Origin: Panicum virgatum
Taxonomy: Eukaryota; Streptophyta; Magnoliopsida; Poales; Poaceae
NCBI RefSeq assembly: GCF_016808335.1
Contig: NC_053146.1
Coordinates: 36,762,470 to 36,826,469 of the forward strand
Direction of reading: 5' to 3'
Length of the DNA stretch: 64,000 bases
Numbering within the stretch: position 1 is the first letter of the stretch; every line of letters begins with the position of its first letter. The notes beneath the pieces are model-generated. The model was given only the letters and a program-made list of their open reading frames with translations. It made no database searches and was not told the origin of the DNA. The position numbers and the translations under genes were made by a program. This document shows positions 1 through 10,400 of this stretch, in pieces.

Positions 1-23
1 AAACCGTTATATTCCGTGATTTC

Positions 24-2074
24 GTGGAACGTGGCCTTGTCGTTCCTGTTTCCGAATTCTTCCATGCTCTTCTGCAATTTTGGGGAATCCAATTGCATCA
101 TCTGACTCCCCAATCCATCTTGCACCTTTCAATTTTTACTCATTTCTGTGAAGCATTCTTTGGTATCCTTCCCCACTTTCATTTGTTCCAACATTTCTTC
201 ACCCTTGTGCCCGTTCCGAATGCCTCCAAGCCCGCTGTCGTCGGCGGATGTGAACTAGTGCTTCGTCCTGAGACCCAAGATGAGTACTTGGCTTATGATC
301 CAGCGGGTAAAGGAACCGAGTGGAAAACTTCTGGTTTCATATCGGGAACTTCGAATCTCCACTTTCAGAAAGAGTTCCTGGTGCCCCCCAAGTCCAAGAG
401 AATTGGTCGAGTACAGGGCCTGGTGGCAAGCAAGTCGAGTGCATCCTTAGAGCCATTGCAATTTGGAAAAACAAAGGAGTTACTAGTGATCATGTGGTCT
501 TCTCCTTTATAAGCCGTCGGGTCCAGCCCCTCCAGCATCGGAAGCATCCTGTTTTCATATATGAAGGTACGAAGGATCCCACCAGATTATCGCCAGAAGC
601 AATGGCTCACTCTGAAGCAATCAGAAGATGTGGTAAAGTACTCGATAACTTTGACAAGTCTTTGAAACTGCCAGCACTCTTCTGGGCAGCCAATCCTCCC
701 GAAAAAACCTGGGTAAGTGTTGTGGAATACTATCGAGTACTTGTAGGCATGCGTTTTGACCTACTGACGAATTCTTGCCTCCTTTGCAGAGAAATTATAA
801 GACATGGTATTGTATGCCTTCAACTTCAAAAGATGCTGCTCCTTCTGATGATGGCAAGAAGCGGAAGGCAGCTCCTGGAGCTATGTTGCAGAGGAAAATA
901 CATTGTCTCGACAGTGGACAGTAAGAATATGTCATTCTTTAATTAGATCCTATTTGCCTCATCTTACTTATTTCAAACTTCGCTTGGCTAGGATCCAATA
1001 CCTCCCAGCCCATGAGAAGGATCAAATCCAGGACTTCCGTAACTGGATGGAGAGTAGTCCAGATACAACTACTCGATCATCACCCGATTCTCCGGTAATC
1101 GGGTTGATTAAAAATACAACTGCCAATCCGGTGAATATAGACATGCCTGGGACATCGAATGAGCCACCTGAAGCACCCAAGTATACGCCTTCCACAGCCA
1201 CTGAGGGCACCTCAAAAGCTGCAGGAACTGGCAGTAGTGGAGGGTCAAAGACTCCTGCTGTTAGATTGGTACCCTTTCAGTCTTTGCCGCAGTCTACACA
1301 GGAGGAGTTAGGAAAGGAGCTTATTGATGATCCATTGCTGTCTATAGACAATGTAAAGAAGCTCGCAGATTCCATGCAATGGTGCTTTAAATATACCAAG
1401 GTCAACCTTCTTTTGTTGTTGCTTGCCTGTGTCGAGTAGTTGGTGACATCTGACCAATCTCACTTTGGAATTTTATAGGAAGTTGCCAATTGGTCTTTCT
1501 TAAAGTCTCATGCCTTGTATAAAACTGTGGACAATCAAAAAACCTTGGAGCAGTAGAATGCTCTAATTGCCAAATGACTAGATGAATCTCTTGCTGCTCG
1601 GAGCAAGCTATATGAAGCGAACCGAAAGCATCATCTAGAACTTTGTGACATGAAGTGGCAGATCAAGAGCCTCGAGGAAGAAAAAGCCAAGCTCCAAGAA
1701 TAGTTACAGATTGCTCAAGCTTGTGAGTATTTTGATCCTTATCTTGATATTGTTTCATCAATGCTTTGAATAATCATTAAGATATCCTTCCATCAGGCTC
1801 TCCAAGAGACTATTATCGACTAGTAGCAGCAGCTCAGGTTGTTGTGGATATGGTAGATTCTGAAGAGGGGTCGTCGAATAGTAAATCTTTGGTAGAGCGT
1901 CTAGAGGAGGCTCCCAAGAAATTCTTCGACGTCATAATGGCCACCTCCAAGAATTATCTGACTCATTTGATTGGAGTTGTCAAGTCTTACTTGCCTCAGT
2001 ACAATTTAGCTCACATAGCTAAAGGAATAGCTCCTGATTGTTCTGATGAGAAATTCCAGGGCTATTGTAAATAG
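24..2074 (+). pseudogene. Antisense extra ORF of the Tat element (putative gypsy-type transposon domain), broken
   Basis: This gene runs opposite to the retroelement that contains it. The first part (FWGIQLHHLTPQSILHLSIF, then a VVGG stretch) matches the plant domain labelled putative gypsy-type transposon (PF04195-like), which occurs as an antisense ORF in Tat elements. It looks spliced: plausible exons are 24-712, 790-920, 992-1400, 1479-about 1720 and about 1798-2074, with GT donors and AG acceptors that keep frame (for example a TGG codon before the donor at 713). It is broken by a one-base frameshift near 315-325, where the reading frame moves from the 24-512 frame to the 320-946 frame, and by stop codons near 1553, 1577 and 1702. 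The last exons encode a charged, coiled-coil-like region. The biochemical role is unknown. Confidence 0.7.
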
Positions 2075-2234
2075 CCGGAAGTAATTGCTGAGAAGATTTT
2101 GAAGAACTTGGCAGAATGATCTGCCTGTAGTAGTTCCTGTCATCTTCTGTAAGATCTTGTCATTGTATATATGTTGCTTTTATCCTATTGGTGTGACTTC
2201 AGAAGTATGATCTGATACCGTAGGATAAGTACAA

Positions 2235-2702
2235 ACTACTCGATCAGTCAAGTAGAATGTTAGTATGGAGTAATCTCTACAGTTGGTCGATTAAGATGAA
2301 TCCCGTCAGATTACCCAGATAGAAAAAACTGTAAAGATATCCATAAACTACTCGAGCAAGCGAGTAGGGTGTTCTGACCATGGACTGGAGTAATTTTTAA
2401 GATAGATCTGTTAGAATGAACCCCGTCGGGTTATCCAATACCTATTCGAGCTGGCGAATAGGGTGTCTAACTTGTAGACTGGAGTAACTACTAAGATTGA
2501 CCGGTTAGGATGAACCCCGTCGGGTTACCCCAGAAGGGCAAATTTTAGTAGTATCCATAACGTACTCGAGCAAGCGAGTAGTTTTGCCTTTAGCGCAAGG
2601 TCGGAGTTCCTTATAGTTGACCTGCTATGATGAACTCCGTCGAGTAACCCAAGATGGACAAACTAGGAAAGATATCCATATACCTTCTCGAGCTAGCGAG
2701 TA
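2235..2702. repeat. Tandem repeats of roughly 100-120 bp with hairpin cores, Tat 3' non-coding region
   Basis: At least four imperfect units share a block of the type gatgaaccccgtcgggtta (near 2290, 2412, 2507 and 2626). They are interleaved with short inverted repeats of the form CTCGAGCAAGCGAG at 2348-2367, 2441-2462, 2562-2581 and 2684-2702, with a weaker one at 2235-2255. The array lies between the antisense ORF and integrase, where Tat elements commonly carry tandem repeats. Confidence 0.65.
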
Positions 2703-2834
2703 AGTTGTGCCTTTATATCGAGGACAAGGATGTGACTTGTATAGTTATCGCGATGGAAAACTGTGTAAGCCATCCTTAACAGGTTATCCAGGTCGGTATG
2801 AATATGTGGAGATTATCCTGGTTGGATGAACCTT

Positions 2835-3390
2835 TTAGAGAGTAGTCGGAGATGATGCTGCCAGATTGAAAACTGCCTTTAATGTAGTCAAAACGCCGAT
2901 GAAAACCCTTGCTTTATTAAAGAGATCAACTGACATCACCATGTTACTTGGATCAAGGATAAAATCTGCGCAAGTGTTCAATATTCCAGGAATTGGGTAG
3001 CTAATTGCCATCTGCATCAGTAATTTTGTATGATCCGGGTCTTGTGACCTTAGATACAATGAAAGGTCCCTTGCATCTGGAATTTAATTTGTGCAATCCT
3101 GTCTCGTCTTGAATCCTTCGTAGAACTAGGTCTCTAACATTGAAAGATCTTTGCTGGACATTGCGATCGTGATAGCGCCTGACTCCTTGAAGATATCTAG
3201 CCGATTGGGTCAAAGCATTGATCCTGACCTCTTCGATTGAATCTAACTCAAGTTGTCGAGCTTCATCTGCCTCCCCTTCTTGATAGGCTTCTAGTCTTGG
3301 AGATTTCCACATGATATCTGCGGGTAGTATAGCCTCTGACCCATAGATGAGGAAGAAAGGAGTTTGTCCAGTTGCTTTGCTAGGTTGCGT
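2835..3390 (-). pseudogene. Integrase C-terminal fragment and tail of Tat pol
   Basis: The frame 3312-3001 continues the integrase: it contains an EVRINALTQSARYLQGVRRY-type linker and the basic DLVLRRI...GPFIVSKVTRPGSYKI region that ends grass Ty3/gypsy integrases. It is separated from the main integrase frame (ending 3391) by a frame break of about 80 bp. A different frame at 2835-3059 holds a short leftover read through the pol tail. The gene continued originally from the large upstream frame. No other function is likely. Confidence 0.65.
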
Positions 3391-5139
3391 TCACAACCCC
3401 CAGACCACATGGGGTAATTCTTGAATCCACTTGCCACCTTTCTTGGTGTTGGCATCGTAGAATCTTTTCTTCAAGCCATTGAGTACTAAGCCATTGATAC
3501 GCTCTACTTGACCATTTGCTCTAGGATGAGCTACTGAAGCATATTTGACCCCTATGCAAGAATTGTCGCAGAAATCCCAGAAAGACTGTGATGTGAAGTT
3601 AGAGCCAAGATCTGTGATGATAGTATGAGGAAATCCAAACCGGTGGATGATGTCCGAGATGAAATCCACTGCTCTGTCTGACGAGATATTGACAATGGGC
3701 TTGTACTCGATCCACTTAGTAAACTTGTCGACTGCTACCAGCACATGATTAAATCCTCTTGGAGCTACGGTTAATGGTCCGATCATGTCCAGACTCCGAT
3801 AGGAGAACGGCCATGAAGGAGGGATTGTTATCAGGTTATGTGCTGGGACATGAGTCTTCTTGCCGAAGAATTGGCAGCCGGGGCATCGTCTGACAAGGTC
3901 TTCTGCGTCTGAAACAGCTGTTAGCCAGAAGAACCCTGATCTGTAAGCCTTGCCGACTAGTGTCCATGATGCGACGTGATTGCCACAGACTCCTTTATGT
4001 ATCTCCCTGAGGATGTCTTTGCCTTCTTCAAGGGTAACACATTTCATGAGGATGCCAGATGCAGAACGCTTGTAGAGGTTGTCGCTGACGAGGACGAAAC
4101 TCTTGCTGCGCCTGATGATGCGGGCAGCTTCAGCGCTCTTGGGATCGACATGTGGTGGAAGCTTGAACTCCTTGATGAAGTCGGTGAACTGAATCCACCA
4201 GTCTTCTTCAATCATCAGTACTTCTCTGGCCGTGGCCGAGGCCTCCGCGTCAGTACCTTGTTGGCTTTGTACCTTGACTGATGGATGATGTAGTTCATGA
4301 ACAAAGACTCCTAGTGGAACAGCTGCTCGAGTAGAACCAAGTTTGGAGAGGACGTCAGCTCCCACGTTGTTGTCACGATCCATGTGGTGGATTTCCAATT
4401 CTGAGAACTTATTTTCGAGCTTTCTGATTTCTTCAACGTATGCATCTATTGTGTTCTTGTTGTGTCGAAGCTTCCTGGAGGTGATTAGAATTCCATACAG
4501 AAGTTTCAGGATTGATGGATATCTAACCTTTGATTCAGAGAGTACTTCGATGATGAAGTAGATTGGTCTCTGGACACCGTAAGCATGGCCTTCCTCCCGG
4601 CGTTCGACTACGATCGTCGTACTGACTACGTGAGTAGTCGCGGCTATATAGAGGAGTAGCTCCTCACCTGGTAGTGGAGCTGTAAGAATTGGCGGTGACT
4701 GGAGATGATGCTTGAGGTTCTCGAGTGCTTCCGCGGCTTCTGTAGTCCACTCAAATTTGTCTTGTCTCTTGAGGAGCTTAAAGAAGGGAAGGCCAAGTTC
4801 ACCAAGTCTGGACAAGAACCGGTTCAAGGCTGCCATGCAGCCTGTAAGCTTTTGGATGTCCTTGATAGTAGCTGGGGCGTCCATGGCCATGATGGCATTG
4901 ATCTTCTCTGGGTTGGCCTCGATTCCTCGGTTGCTGACGATGAACCCGAGTAGTTTTCCAGAAGGTACGCCGAAGACACACTTGGTTGGGTTGAGTTTCC
5001 AACGGAATTTTCGGAGACTATTGAAGGTTTCTTCCAGGTCAGTAATGAATTGATCCTGGGTCTTGGTTTTGACGACAACATCATCAACATAGGCTTCAAC
5101 ATTGCGATGTAGCTGGTCAGCGAAGTACAACTGTATCAC
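3391..5139 (-). CDS. Tat pol fragment: RT thumb, residual RNase H, integrase
   Basis: This open frame of 582 codons begins inside reverse transcriptase. The catalytic YVDD box is near residues 17-20, followed by the RT connection and the first RNase H start (LYIAATTHVVSTTIV). It then contains integrase with an H-H-C-C zinc-binding site (HKGVCGNH ... CPGC) and the D, D, E core residues (LDMIGPL, TDLGSNF, QVERINGL). At about position 4462 the conventional RNase H sequence SRKLRH is joined directly to a segment (DAYVEEIRKLENKF) that normally lies at the end of the additional RNase H of Tat elements. Much of the dual RNase H region is therefore missing without loss of frame. The frame's first Met is internal, so it is a fragment of a polyprotein. 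Confidence 0.85.
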   Translation of the reverse strand: MIQLYFADQLHRNVEAYVDDVVVKTKTQDQFITDLEETFNSLRKFRWKLNPTKCVFGVPSGKLLGFIVSNRGIEANPEKINAIMAMDAPATIKDIQKLTGCMAALNRFLSRLGELGLPFFKLLKRQDKFEWTTEAAEALENLKHHLQSPPILTAPLPGEELLLYIAATTHVVSTTIVVERREEGHAYGVQRPIYFIIEVLSESKVRYPSILKLLYGILITSRKLRHNKNTIDAYVEEIRKLENKFSELEIHHMDRDNNVGADVLSKLGSTRAAVPLGVFVHELHHPSVKVQSQQGTDAEASATAREVLMIEEDWWIQFTDFIKEFKLPPHVDPKSAEAARIIRRSKSFVLVSDNLYKRSASGILMKCVTLEEGKDILREIHKGVCGNHVASWTLVGKAYRSGFFWLTAVSDAEDLVRRCPGCQFFGKKTHVPAHNLITIPPSWPFSYRSLDMIGPLTVAPRGFNHVLVAVDKFTKWIEYKPIVNISSDRAVDFISDIIHRFGFPHTIITDLGSNFTSQSFWDFCDNSCIGVKYASVAHPRANGQVERINGLVLNGLKKRFYDANTKKGGKWIQELPHVVWGL

Positions 5140-5165
5140 ACGCTAATATGTGGCACCAGCGTTCT

Positions 5166-5294
5166 TCAACCCAAATGACATGGTCTTGTAGGCGTATGCT
5201 CCGTAAGGGTGATGAATGCTGTCTTGATTTGGTCTTCTTCTTTCTGGGCAATCTGGTGATAGCCTGAATAACAGTCGAGGAAGGATAACAGGAC
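5166..5294 (-). pseudogene. Tat RT palm segment downstream of the nested LTR
   Basis: The residues LLSFLDCYSGYHQIAQKEED followed by QIKTAFIT are the RT palm region containing the first catalytic aspartate. The segment resumes the RT reading frame broken off at 6741 after removal of the 1.4-kb nested LTR and one target duplication. It is out of frame with the following 3391-5139 frame, so RT also carries a frameshift near 5140-5165. Confidence 0.75.
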
Positions 5295-5299
5295 ACATC

Positions 5300-6735
5300 T
5301 GAAAGTTATCGGGTGCTCTAGCCTAAGAGGGGGAGGGGGTGAATTAGGCACTAATAAAAACTTAGACCTATGGCTCCAACTAGTTTGCACAAAACTTAAA
5401 CTAAAACATGCTATCTAGATGTGCAACTAGGTTGTTCTAGTGTGAAACCCCTATCCCAAAAGAGTTTAGCAACCTATAGCCTTTCCTATCAAGAAACTAT
5501 TCTATGAAAGTAAAGGCACACAAATTGCTAGTATGAAATGCGGAAGCTTAAAGAGCGGGATAGGAGATAGCAAACTCTTGACGCGGGTGTTTATCCCGTG
5601 GTTCGGTTAGCCACAAAGGCACACATACATCCACGTTGTTGTAGCACTCACTAAGAGTATTGCTACTTGGCCACCAAGTCTCTTCCATGAACACAATCAC
5701 GGTCACCTTGGCCCCGGGTTCCACTAAGGAGCTTCTCCACAAAGGATGGGGGTCTCCACGTCCCCCGCACAAAGTGTCGTCGCCGCTCCACACCAAGTCG
5801 GAGGGTCGATGACATTGCCGGCGAGCTTCACGCTCCAAGGTGCCGGCGCACCAAGCTCTTGTTTTGGTTCACTAGAGAACCACAGCACAAAGGCTCAAGG
5901 CCTTGCAATCACACTCACTAAGAGCTAATCTAGCACTCACACTTTACAAAGCTAGTGCTATAAGCTAAGGATATGATCTATGAGCTCTTGTATGGCTTGG
6001 AGATGTTCTTGGATGTGTATGAGGTGTCTTGGGACTCCAGCAAGCTTCAAATGGCCGGGGTGAGGCGTATATATAGGCCACCAAGTCTTGTAGCCGTTGC
6101 TCCAATGGTCAGCAGAATTCTGCGTATCACCGGTTCGAACCGATGCCTCTGGTAGGGGTAGCGTCGGTTCATCCGGTCACACAACCCAAAGTAGCCGTTG
6201 AGCTTCTGACAGCTGACGCAGTGATCACCGGTTGAACCGATGCTTTGTACCGATGCATCACCAGTTCATCCGATGCTTAAGAATCTTCTCCTGGGCGCTG
6301 ACGTCATTGCACCGATGCCATACTCCGATGCACCGTCGGTTGAGCCGGTGCTGAAGAATCTTCTCCTGGGCGCTTGACATCGTCTCTGGAACAAAGGACG
6401 CCCAATGCACCGATGCCCTTTCTTGGACCGTCGGTTCAACCGGTGCCTATAGACTGACTTGGCTTCGATTCCCTTCTGCACCAAACATCAAGGCGTCGGT
6501 TCTTCCGACAAGCGTCGGATGCACCGATGCTTAGGCATCGGTTCTTCCGGTGCTCCTGATTCGAAGAGGCGGCCCTCCGGTCCTTGCTACGCCTATATTT
6601 TCTTTCTCTTTGTCATCACTTGAACCTAAAAGCCTGAGAATGATCATCTTAACAATCATATTAGTCCAAGTGTTGTGTTGTCATTCGATCACCAAAATCA
6701 CTCGAAATGGCATAAATGGTGCCATGTTCGTTACA
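5300..6735 (-). mobile_element. Solo LTR (Sirevirus-like), TSD ACATC
   Basis: The 1436-bp insertion starts TGAAAG and ends GTTACA on the + strand, so read on the - strand it has TG...CA ends. It is bounded by the perfect 5-bp duplication ACATC at 5295-5299 and 6736-6740. Orientation is - because the TATA motif (6068-6075) and the C-rich terminal motif read that way. It carries repeated short motifs such as caccggttgaaccgatgc and its variants, and a tract agagggggagggggtgaat near one end that also occurs in the LTRs at 28602 and 32091. It contains no coding region, and no second LTR is present, so it is a recombination-derived solo LTR. Confidence 0.85.
6068..6075 (-). promoter_or_regulatory. 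TATA box of the solo LTR
   Basis: The sequence TATATATA sits within ggcctatatatacgcc on the - strand, downstream of the palindrome-rich part of the LTR, as expected for the U3 promoter of a Sirevirus-type LTR. Confidence 0.5.
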
Positions 6736-6740
6736 ACATC

Positions 6741-7116
6741 CTGCCATGAAGTCGATTACTTGATCAATGCGGGGTAGCCTGAAAGGATCCTTTGGGCAAT
6801 GCTTGTTTAGATCGGTGTAGTCGACGCACATCCTCCACTCGTTGTTGTTTTTCTTCTGGACGAGTACAGGGTTGGCCAACCATTCTAGATTGTAGACTTC
6901 TTTGATGAACCCTGCTGCGAGTAGTTTCGCCAGCTCCTTCTTGATGGCTTCTCGCTTGTCCGGGGAGAAACGCCGTAGCCGCTGCTTTTTTGGTGTAGCT
7001 GTGGGGTCAACTTTCAGGGCATGCTCGATCAACTCCTTGGGCACTCCTGGAATATCCGCTGGTTTCCACACGAATATGTCTCGGTTGGCCCTAAGGAAGT
7101 TGACGAGCTCGAGTTC
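6741..7116 (-). pseudogene. Tat RT N-terminal segment upstream of the nested LTR
   Basis: The frame contains the RT start (PGVPKELIEHALKVDPTATP), the finger region (SPDKREAIKKELAKLLAAGF) and WRMCVDYTDLNKHCPKDPF, up to VIDFMAGC, where the nested LTR begins. It is in the same frame as protease and gag upstream, separated by one TAG near 7117. The last residues read past 6741 belong to the inserted LTR and not to RT. Confidence 0.8.
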
Positions 7117-8022
7117 CTATTTGTCGTCCAAGCCAGCTCTGATGATAGCAGTTTTGGAGTCATCTTCCTCTTGTAGCTGTATAGTCTTGGTGCCCACATT
7201 GCCGGTTGGTTTAACCGACGACTGGCTTGATTTCTTGGATGGCGTTGAGTCCTTGTTGAGTGAGAGTTCCTTAGCTGCAGCGAGTATTTCGCTGACAGAG
7301 CTAGAAACTCGGATTGTGGCAGCATGATCTATTGCTTCCTTATCGCACTCAAAGGATTTGAGGAGGTCTCCTAGTAGGGAGAGTACTCCTGTGTTGCCTG
7401 GTATCTTGAGGAGCAGGTACACATAATGCGGTACTGCCATGAACCTGGCCAGCGCAGGTCTTCCCAGTATGGCGTGGTAGGAAGATTCGAAGTCGGCTAC
7501 TTCGAACTTGATGTACTCCGTCCGGAAGGTTTGTTCTGTACCGAATGTGACCGGGAGGGTGACCGAGCCAATCGATGTAGAAGAATTTCCGGAAACAATG
7601 CTGTAGAATGGGGCCTTGCTTGGAGTCAGTAGGCTCATGTAGTTGAGGCCCATCTTGGCCAATGTACATACGAAGATTAGGTTGTGCCCGCTGCCGCCAT
7701 CAATGAGTACTCGAGTGAGCTTGGATCCTTGGACAACTGGGTCAAGTACTAGCGAGAACTTTTCGGGTTCAGAGAAGCTGATCCATTGATCCTCCCTGGA
7801 GAAGGTGATGGGGACCTCACTGTATTTTAGTGGTCTCTGAATTGCTGGCTCAACTGAAAGGATTTCTCTGAGTAAAAGCTTCTGGGCTCGCTTGGAGAAG
7901 CTGAGATCTCCTCCAAATATGACGTTGACGATGTTTTGCAGCTGTTGGAACCTGTCAGGGTCTTTCTTGTAGTCTTCATCATCCTTGTTCTGCTTTTTCT
8001 TGGGAGCATCTGGAGGTACCAA
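7117..8022 (-). CDS. Tat aspartic protease region of gag-pol
   Basis: The frame encodes about 300 residues with the retropepsin active-site motif VLIDGGSGHNLIF about one third of the way in. This is the DGGS variant typical of Tat-type plant elements, preceded by VPITFSREDQW and followed by a flap-like AILGRPALARF segment. It follows gag in the same frame through a TAG at 8023-8025, and is followed by RT through another nonsense codon near 7117. It acts in the virus-like particle, cleaving the polyprotein. It is not expected to be functional because of the flanking stops. Confidence 0.8.
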   Translation of the reverse strand: MVPPDAPKKKQNKDDEDYKKDPDRFQQLQNIVNVIFGGDLSFSKRAQKLLLREILSVEPAIQRPLKYSEVPITFSREDQWISFSEPEKFSLVLDPVVQGSKLTRVLIDGGSGHNLIFVCTLAKMGLNYMSLLTPSKAPFYSIVSGNSSTSIGSVTLPVTFGTEQTFRTEYIKFEVADFESSYHAILGRPALARFMAVPHYVYLLLKIPGNTGVLSLLGDLLKSFECDKEAIDHAATIRVSSSVSEILAAAKELSLNKDSTPSKKSSQSSVKPTGNVGTKTIQLQEEDDSKTAIIRAGLDDK

Positions 8023-8760
8023 CTAGAAGGATTTGCGCAGGATAGTGCACTCCCACATCGAGTGGTTGCTCTTGGGGTGGATTGGGCACTTTTTGTTGTG
8101 AAGGATCTTATCGAACTGATCCTGTGGCTTATCATTCTTCTTACCACGTGGGGTGCGATCCATAGTACCGACAGTGTCATCTGGTTTGCGCTTACACACG
8201 GGATCCCGCTGGTTGCTGGGGCCTCCACGGTCGTTGCGGCGCTTCCCATTGTTGTCGTTGTTACATCGTGGGAAGCGGCTGCGTCCTTGCTCCTCTTTGT
8301 CTGCCCAACGCTGCATCATGTCGCGTAGCTCTACTACTGTTTTGGGGCGGTTGCGGCCGAAGTCACGGTATAGAGACTGGACGGTGATGCCGCCCTGGAA
8401 GTAGTCGATGACATCAGCGTCGGCGACGTTGGGGATGGTGGCTCTTGTGTCGAAGAAGCGCTTGACGTAGGATCTGATCGATTCGCCTTGCTCCTGCTTG
8501 CACATGGACAAGGCGTGTCAAGTAGCTACTCGATGTAGCGACCCTTGGAAGTTGTCGATGAAGGCTTTCTTTAGATCATCCCATGAGTGTATGGACTCGC
8601 ATGCCAAGCTCTCGAGCCACGTGAGGGGTGCGGGCTCCAGGGCCATCGGGAAGTAGAGGACCTTGGTGTTGGTGTCTCCTCCTGCAACACTGACAGCGGT
8701 CGAGTATAAACGTAACCATTGAGCAGGGTCTTGCTTACCATCGTACTTCTGGATGTTCAT
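8023..8760 (-). pseudogene. Tat gag (capsid and nucleocapsid), one internal nonsense codon
   Basis: Two frames in the same phase (8518-8760 and 8023-8511) form one gag separated by a TGA near 8518. The first piece has MNIQKYDGKQDPAQWLRLY and the WLESLACESIHSWDDLKKAF block of retrotransposon gag capsids. The second has the RFFDTRATIPNVADADVIDY block, then a basic region, and ends with CPIHPKSNHSMWEC, a nucleocapsid-like Cys/His stretch. It packages RNA in virus-like particles. Confidence 0.8.
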
Positions 8761-9084
8761 GGGTTTGAAGTCCTTCGGGTACTCGACGTTGTCGAAGACT
8801 CTGCTGAGGGCTTGGAAGCGATCGGAGTTGTCTGCAAGCTACGATCTGCGTCTTGCGTTGATGATGTCTCGTGCGTCCACTATAGAATCGGCTACTTCTT
8901 CCCTGTTGTGCCCACGGTTGTTGTTGTGATTTGGTTGAGGCTCAGGAGCTTGGTTTGCTGGTGGCTGGCCACTCCTGGGGCGATGAAAGCTTGCGACTTT
9001 CTGATCCTCCTGGTTTTTTTGATTTTGCTGATCTAGCTGTTGTTGACGATGATGGCCTCTAAGAGTACGGCTTGCTTGAGGTAT

Positions 9085-10196
9085 TTATGACTGTTGCAGT
9101 GGCCCTCCACTGAGTGCCATGAAGCGAGGACAATGGGTTTTGTCTCTTGAGTTGTTCAACAACGTTCTTGGCAAGGTGTATGACACGTTCCATCTCTGGG
9201 TTTTGAGGCATCTGCATGAGCCGTAGGGTTCTTCTGTCATCGCGGCGATTGGGGTTTTGAAGACTGGATTCGCAACGTTGTTGAATTTGTTGTTGAGATT
9301 GCGCGGGGGAAGGCGAGCTCGCTCGGCCGCTCTAACCCTGCGTTCTCCTTTACGTTGATTTCTTGCCCTGCGAGCTGTGCGAGTAGCTTCACCCTCATCT
9401 TGTGGAGAGTCTTGGGTCAAATTGTCTTCCGAAATCTGATCCAAGTCTTCGTTGGGGTCGTGCTGGTTAGGAGCACCTCCGGCTCGTTGGATGATCACTG
9501 GAACCAGACGTTCGAGGAGAAGCTTTCTAGATCTGATTCGCAATCAACTAGGACAGTTTCCTCGAAACCCGTTTCCCTCTCGGTTGCAAGGGAAGTGCCG
9601 TATTGAAACAGAAGATCATCAATGCTTGCAACTTCTCGAAGGTTATCGAGTAGTTCTGCGAGAGTATAACTTTGGCAGGACTTGAGTTGGATTTTTGCCA
9701 GCGCACTGATGATGAAGTCCAGGCTGTTTTGGGATGACTCGATTGGATCTGGATATACGTCGAAAACGGGTGCCTCCCGGCTAGCGGTGACTGAGTGGTT
9801 CTCGATGTAGAGGAGACGATCCAAGCTATTTTCATAGATGAATCTGATCATCTGTTTGTAAGTAGATGTTGCATTACGCAACCCAAAGACGGGTTGGGCG
9901 AGAGGAATCTCAATCCGAGTAGAATTTGGTTTGAGATCAATCTGAGTCCGAGTAGAACTCGAGTTGTCTTCGAGTTTCTTCTCGATCTCCTTGGTAAGGT
10001 CGGGATGCAGCATGACGCCATGATCATCTGATCCGGCGAGCTTGTTGGAGCTTTCCGACGTGGCGGTCTTCAGCGTGGGTGAGTTGGTTAGGTGGCTTTC
10101 AAAGCCGCACGAACCGTTGGCGACGCAGACCCACGAGCCGAAGACGAAGGTGGCGCCTTGAGGAGACGCTATGGTGTTGAAAGCGAAGGTGGCCAT
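9085..10196 (-). pseudogene. Tat gag N-terminal region, frameshifted
   Basis: The start is taken at the ATG at 10194-10196 (MATFAFNTIASPQG), just inside the PBS. The longer open frame to 10328 runs into the LTR and is not a likely start. The first frame extends to about 9500, then the reading moves to the 9085-9543 frame, which contains RARLPPRNLNNKFNNVANPV, a block found at the start of gag in grass RIRE2-type elements. The frame change indicates decay. The upstream acidic and serine-rich part has no recognised function. Confidence 0.6.
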
Positions 10197-10210
10197 CGAA
10201 CTCGCCGAGT

Positions 10211-10228
10211 CCCCTACCTGGCGCGCCA
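10211..10228 (-). promoter_or_regulatory. Primer-binding site of the Tat element
   Basis: On the - strand, two bases after the LTR end, the sequence TGGCGCGCCAGGTAGGGG appears. It is a PBS found in many grass Ty3/gypsy elements and fixes both the LTR boundary and the element orientation. Confidence 0.85.
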
Positions 10229-10400
10229 GCTGTCGGTGCTTACCGCCAAGTCTGCTCAGGGATACCCTTAGCAATAAGGTTTGTAGGTAGGAATCGATTG
10301 CTCTGAAACTCGATGGTGCAAGGAACACAAAGATTTAGACAGGTTCGAGCCGCGAGTTGCATAATACCCTACGTCCTGTGTGGTTGTTTGTATTGTCTTA

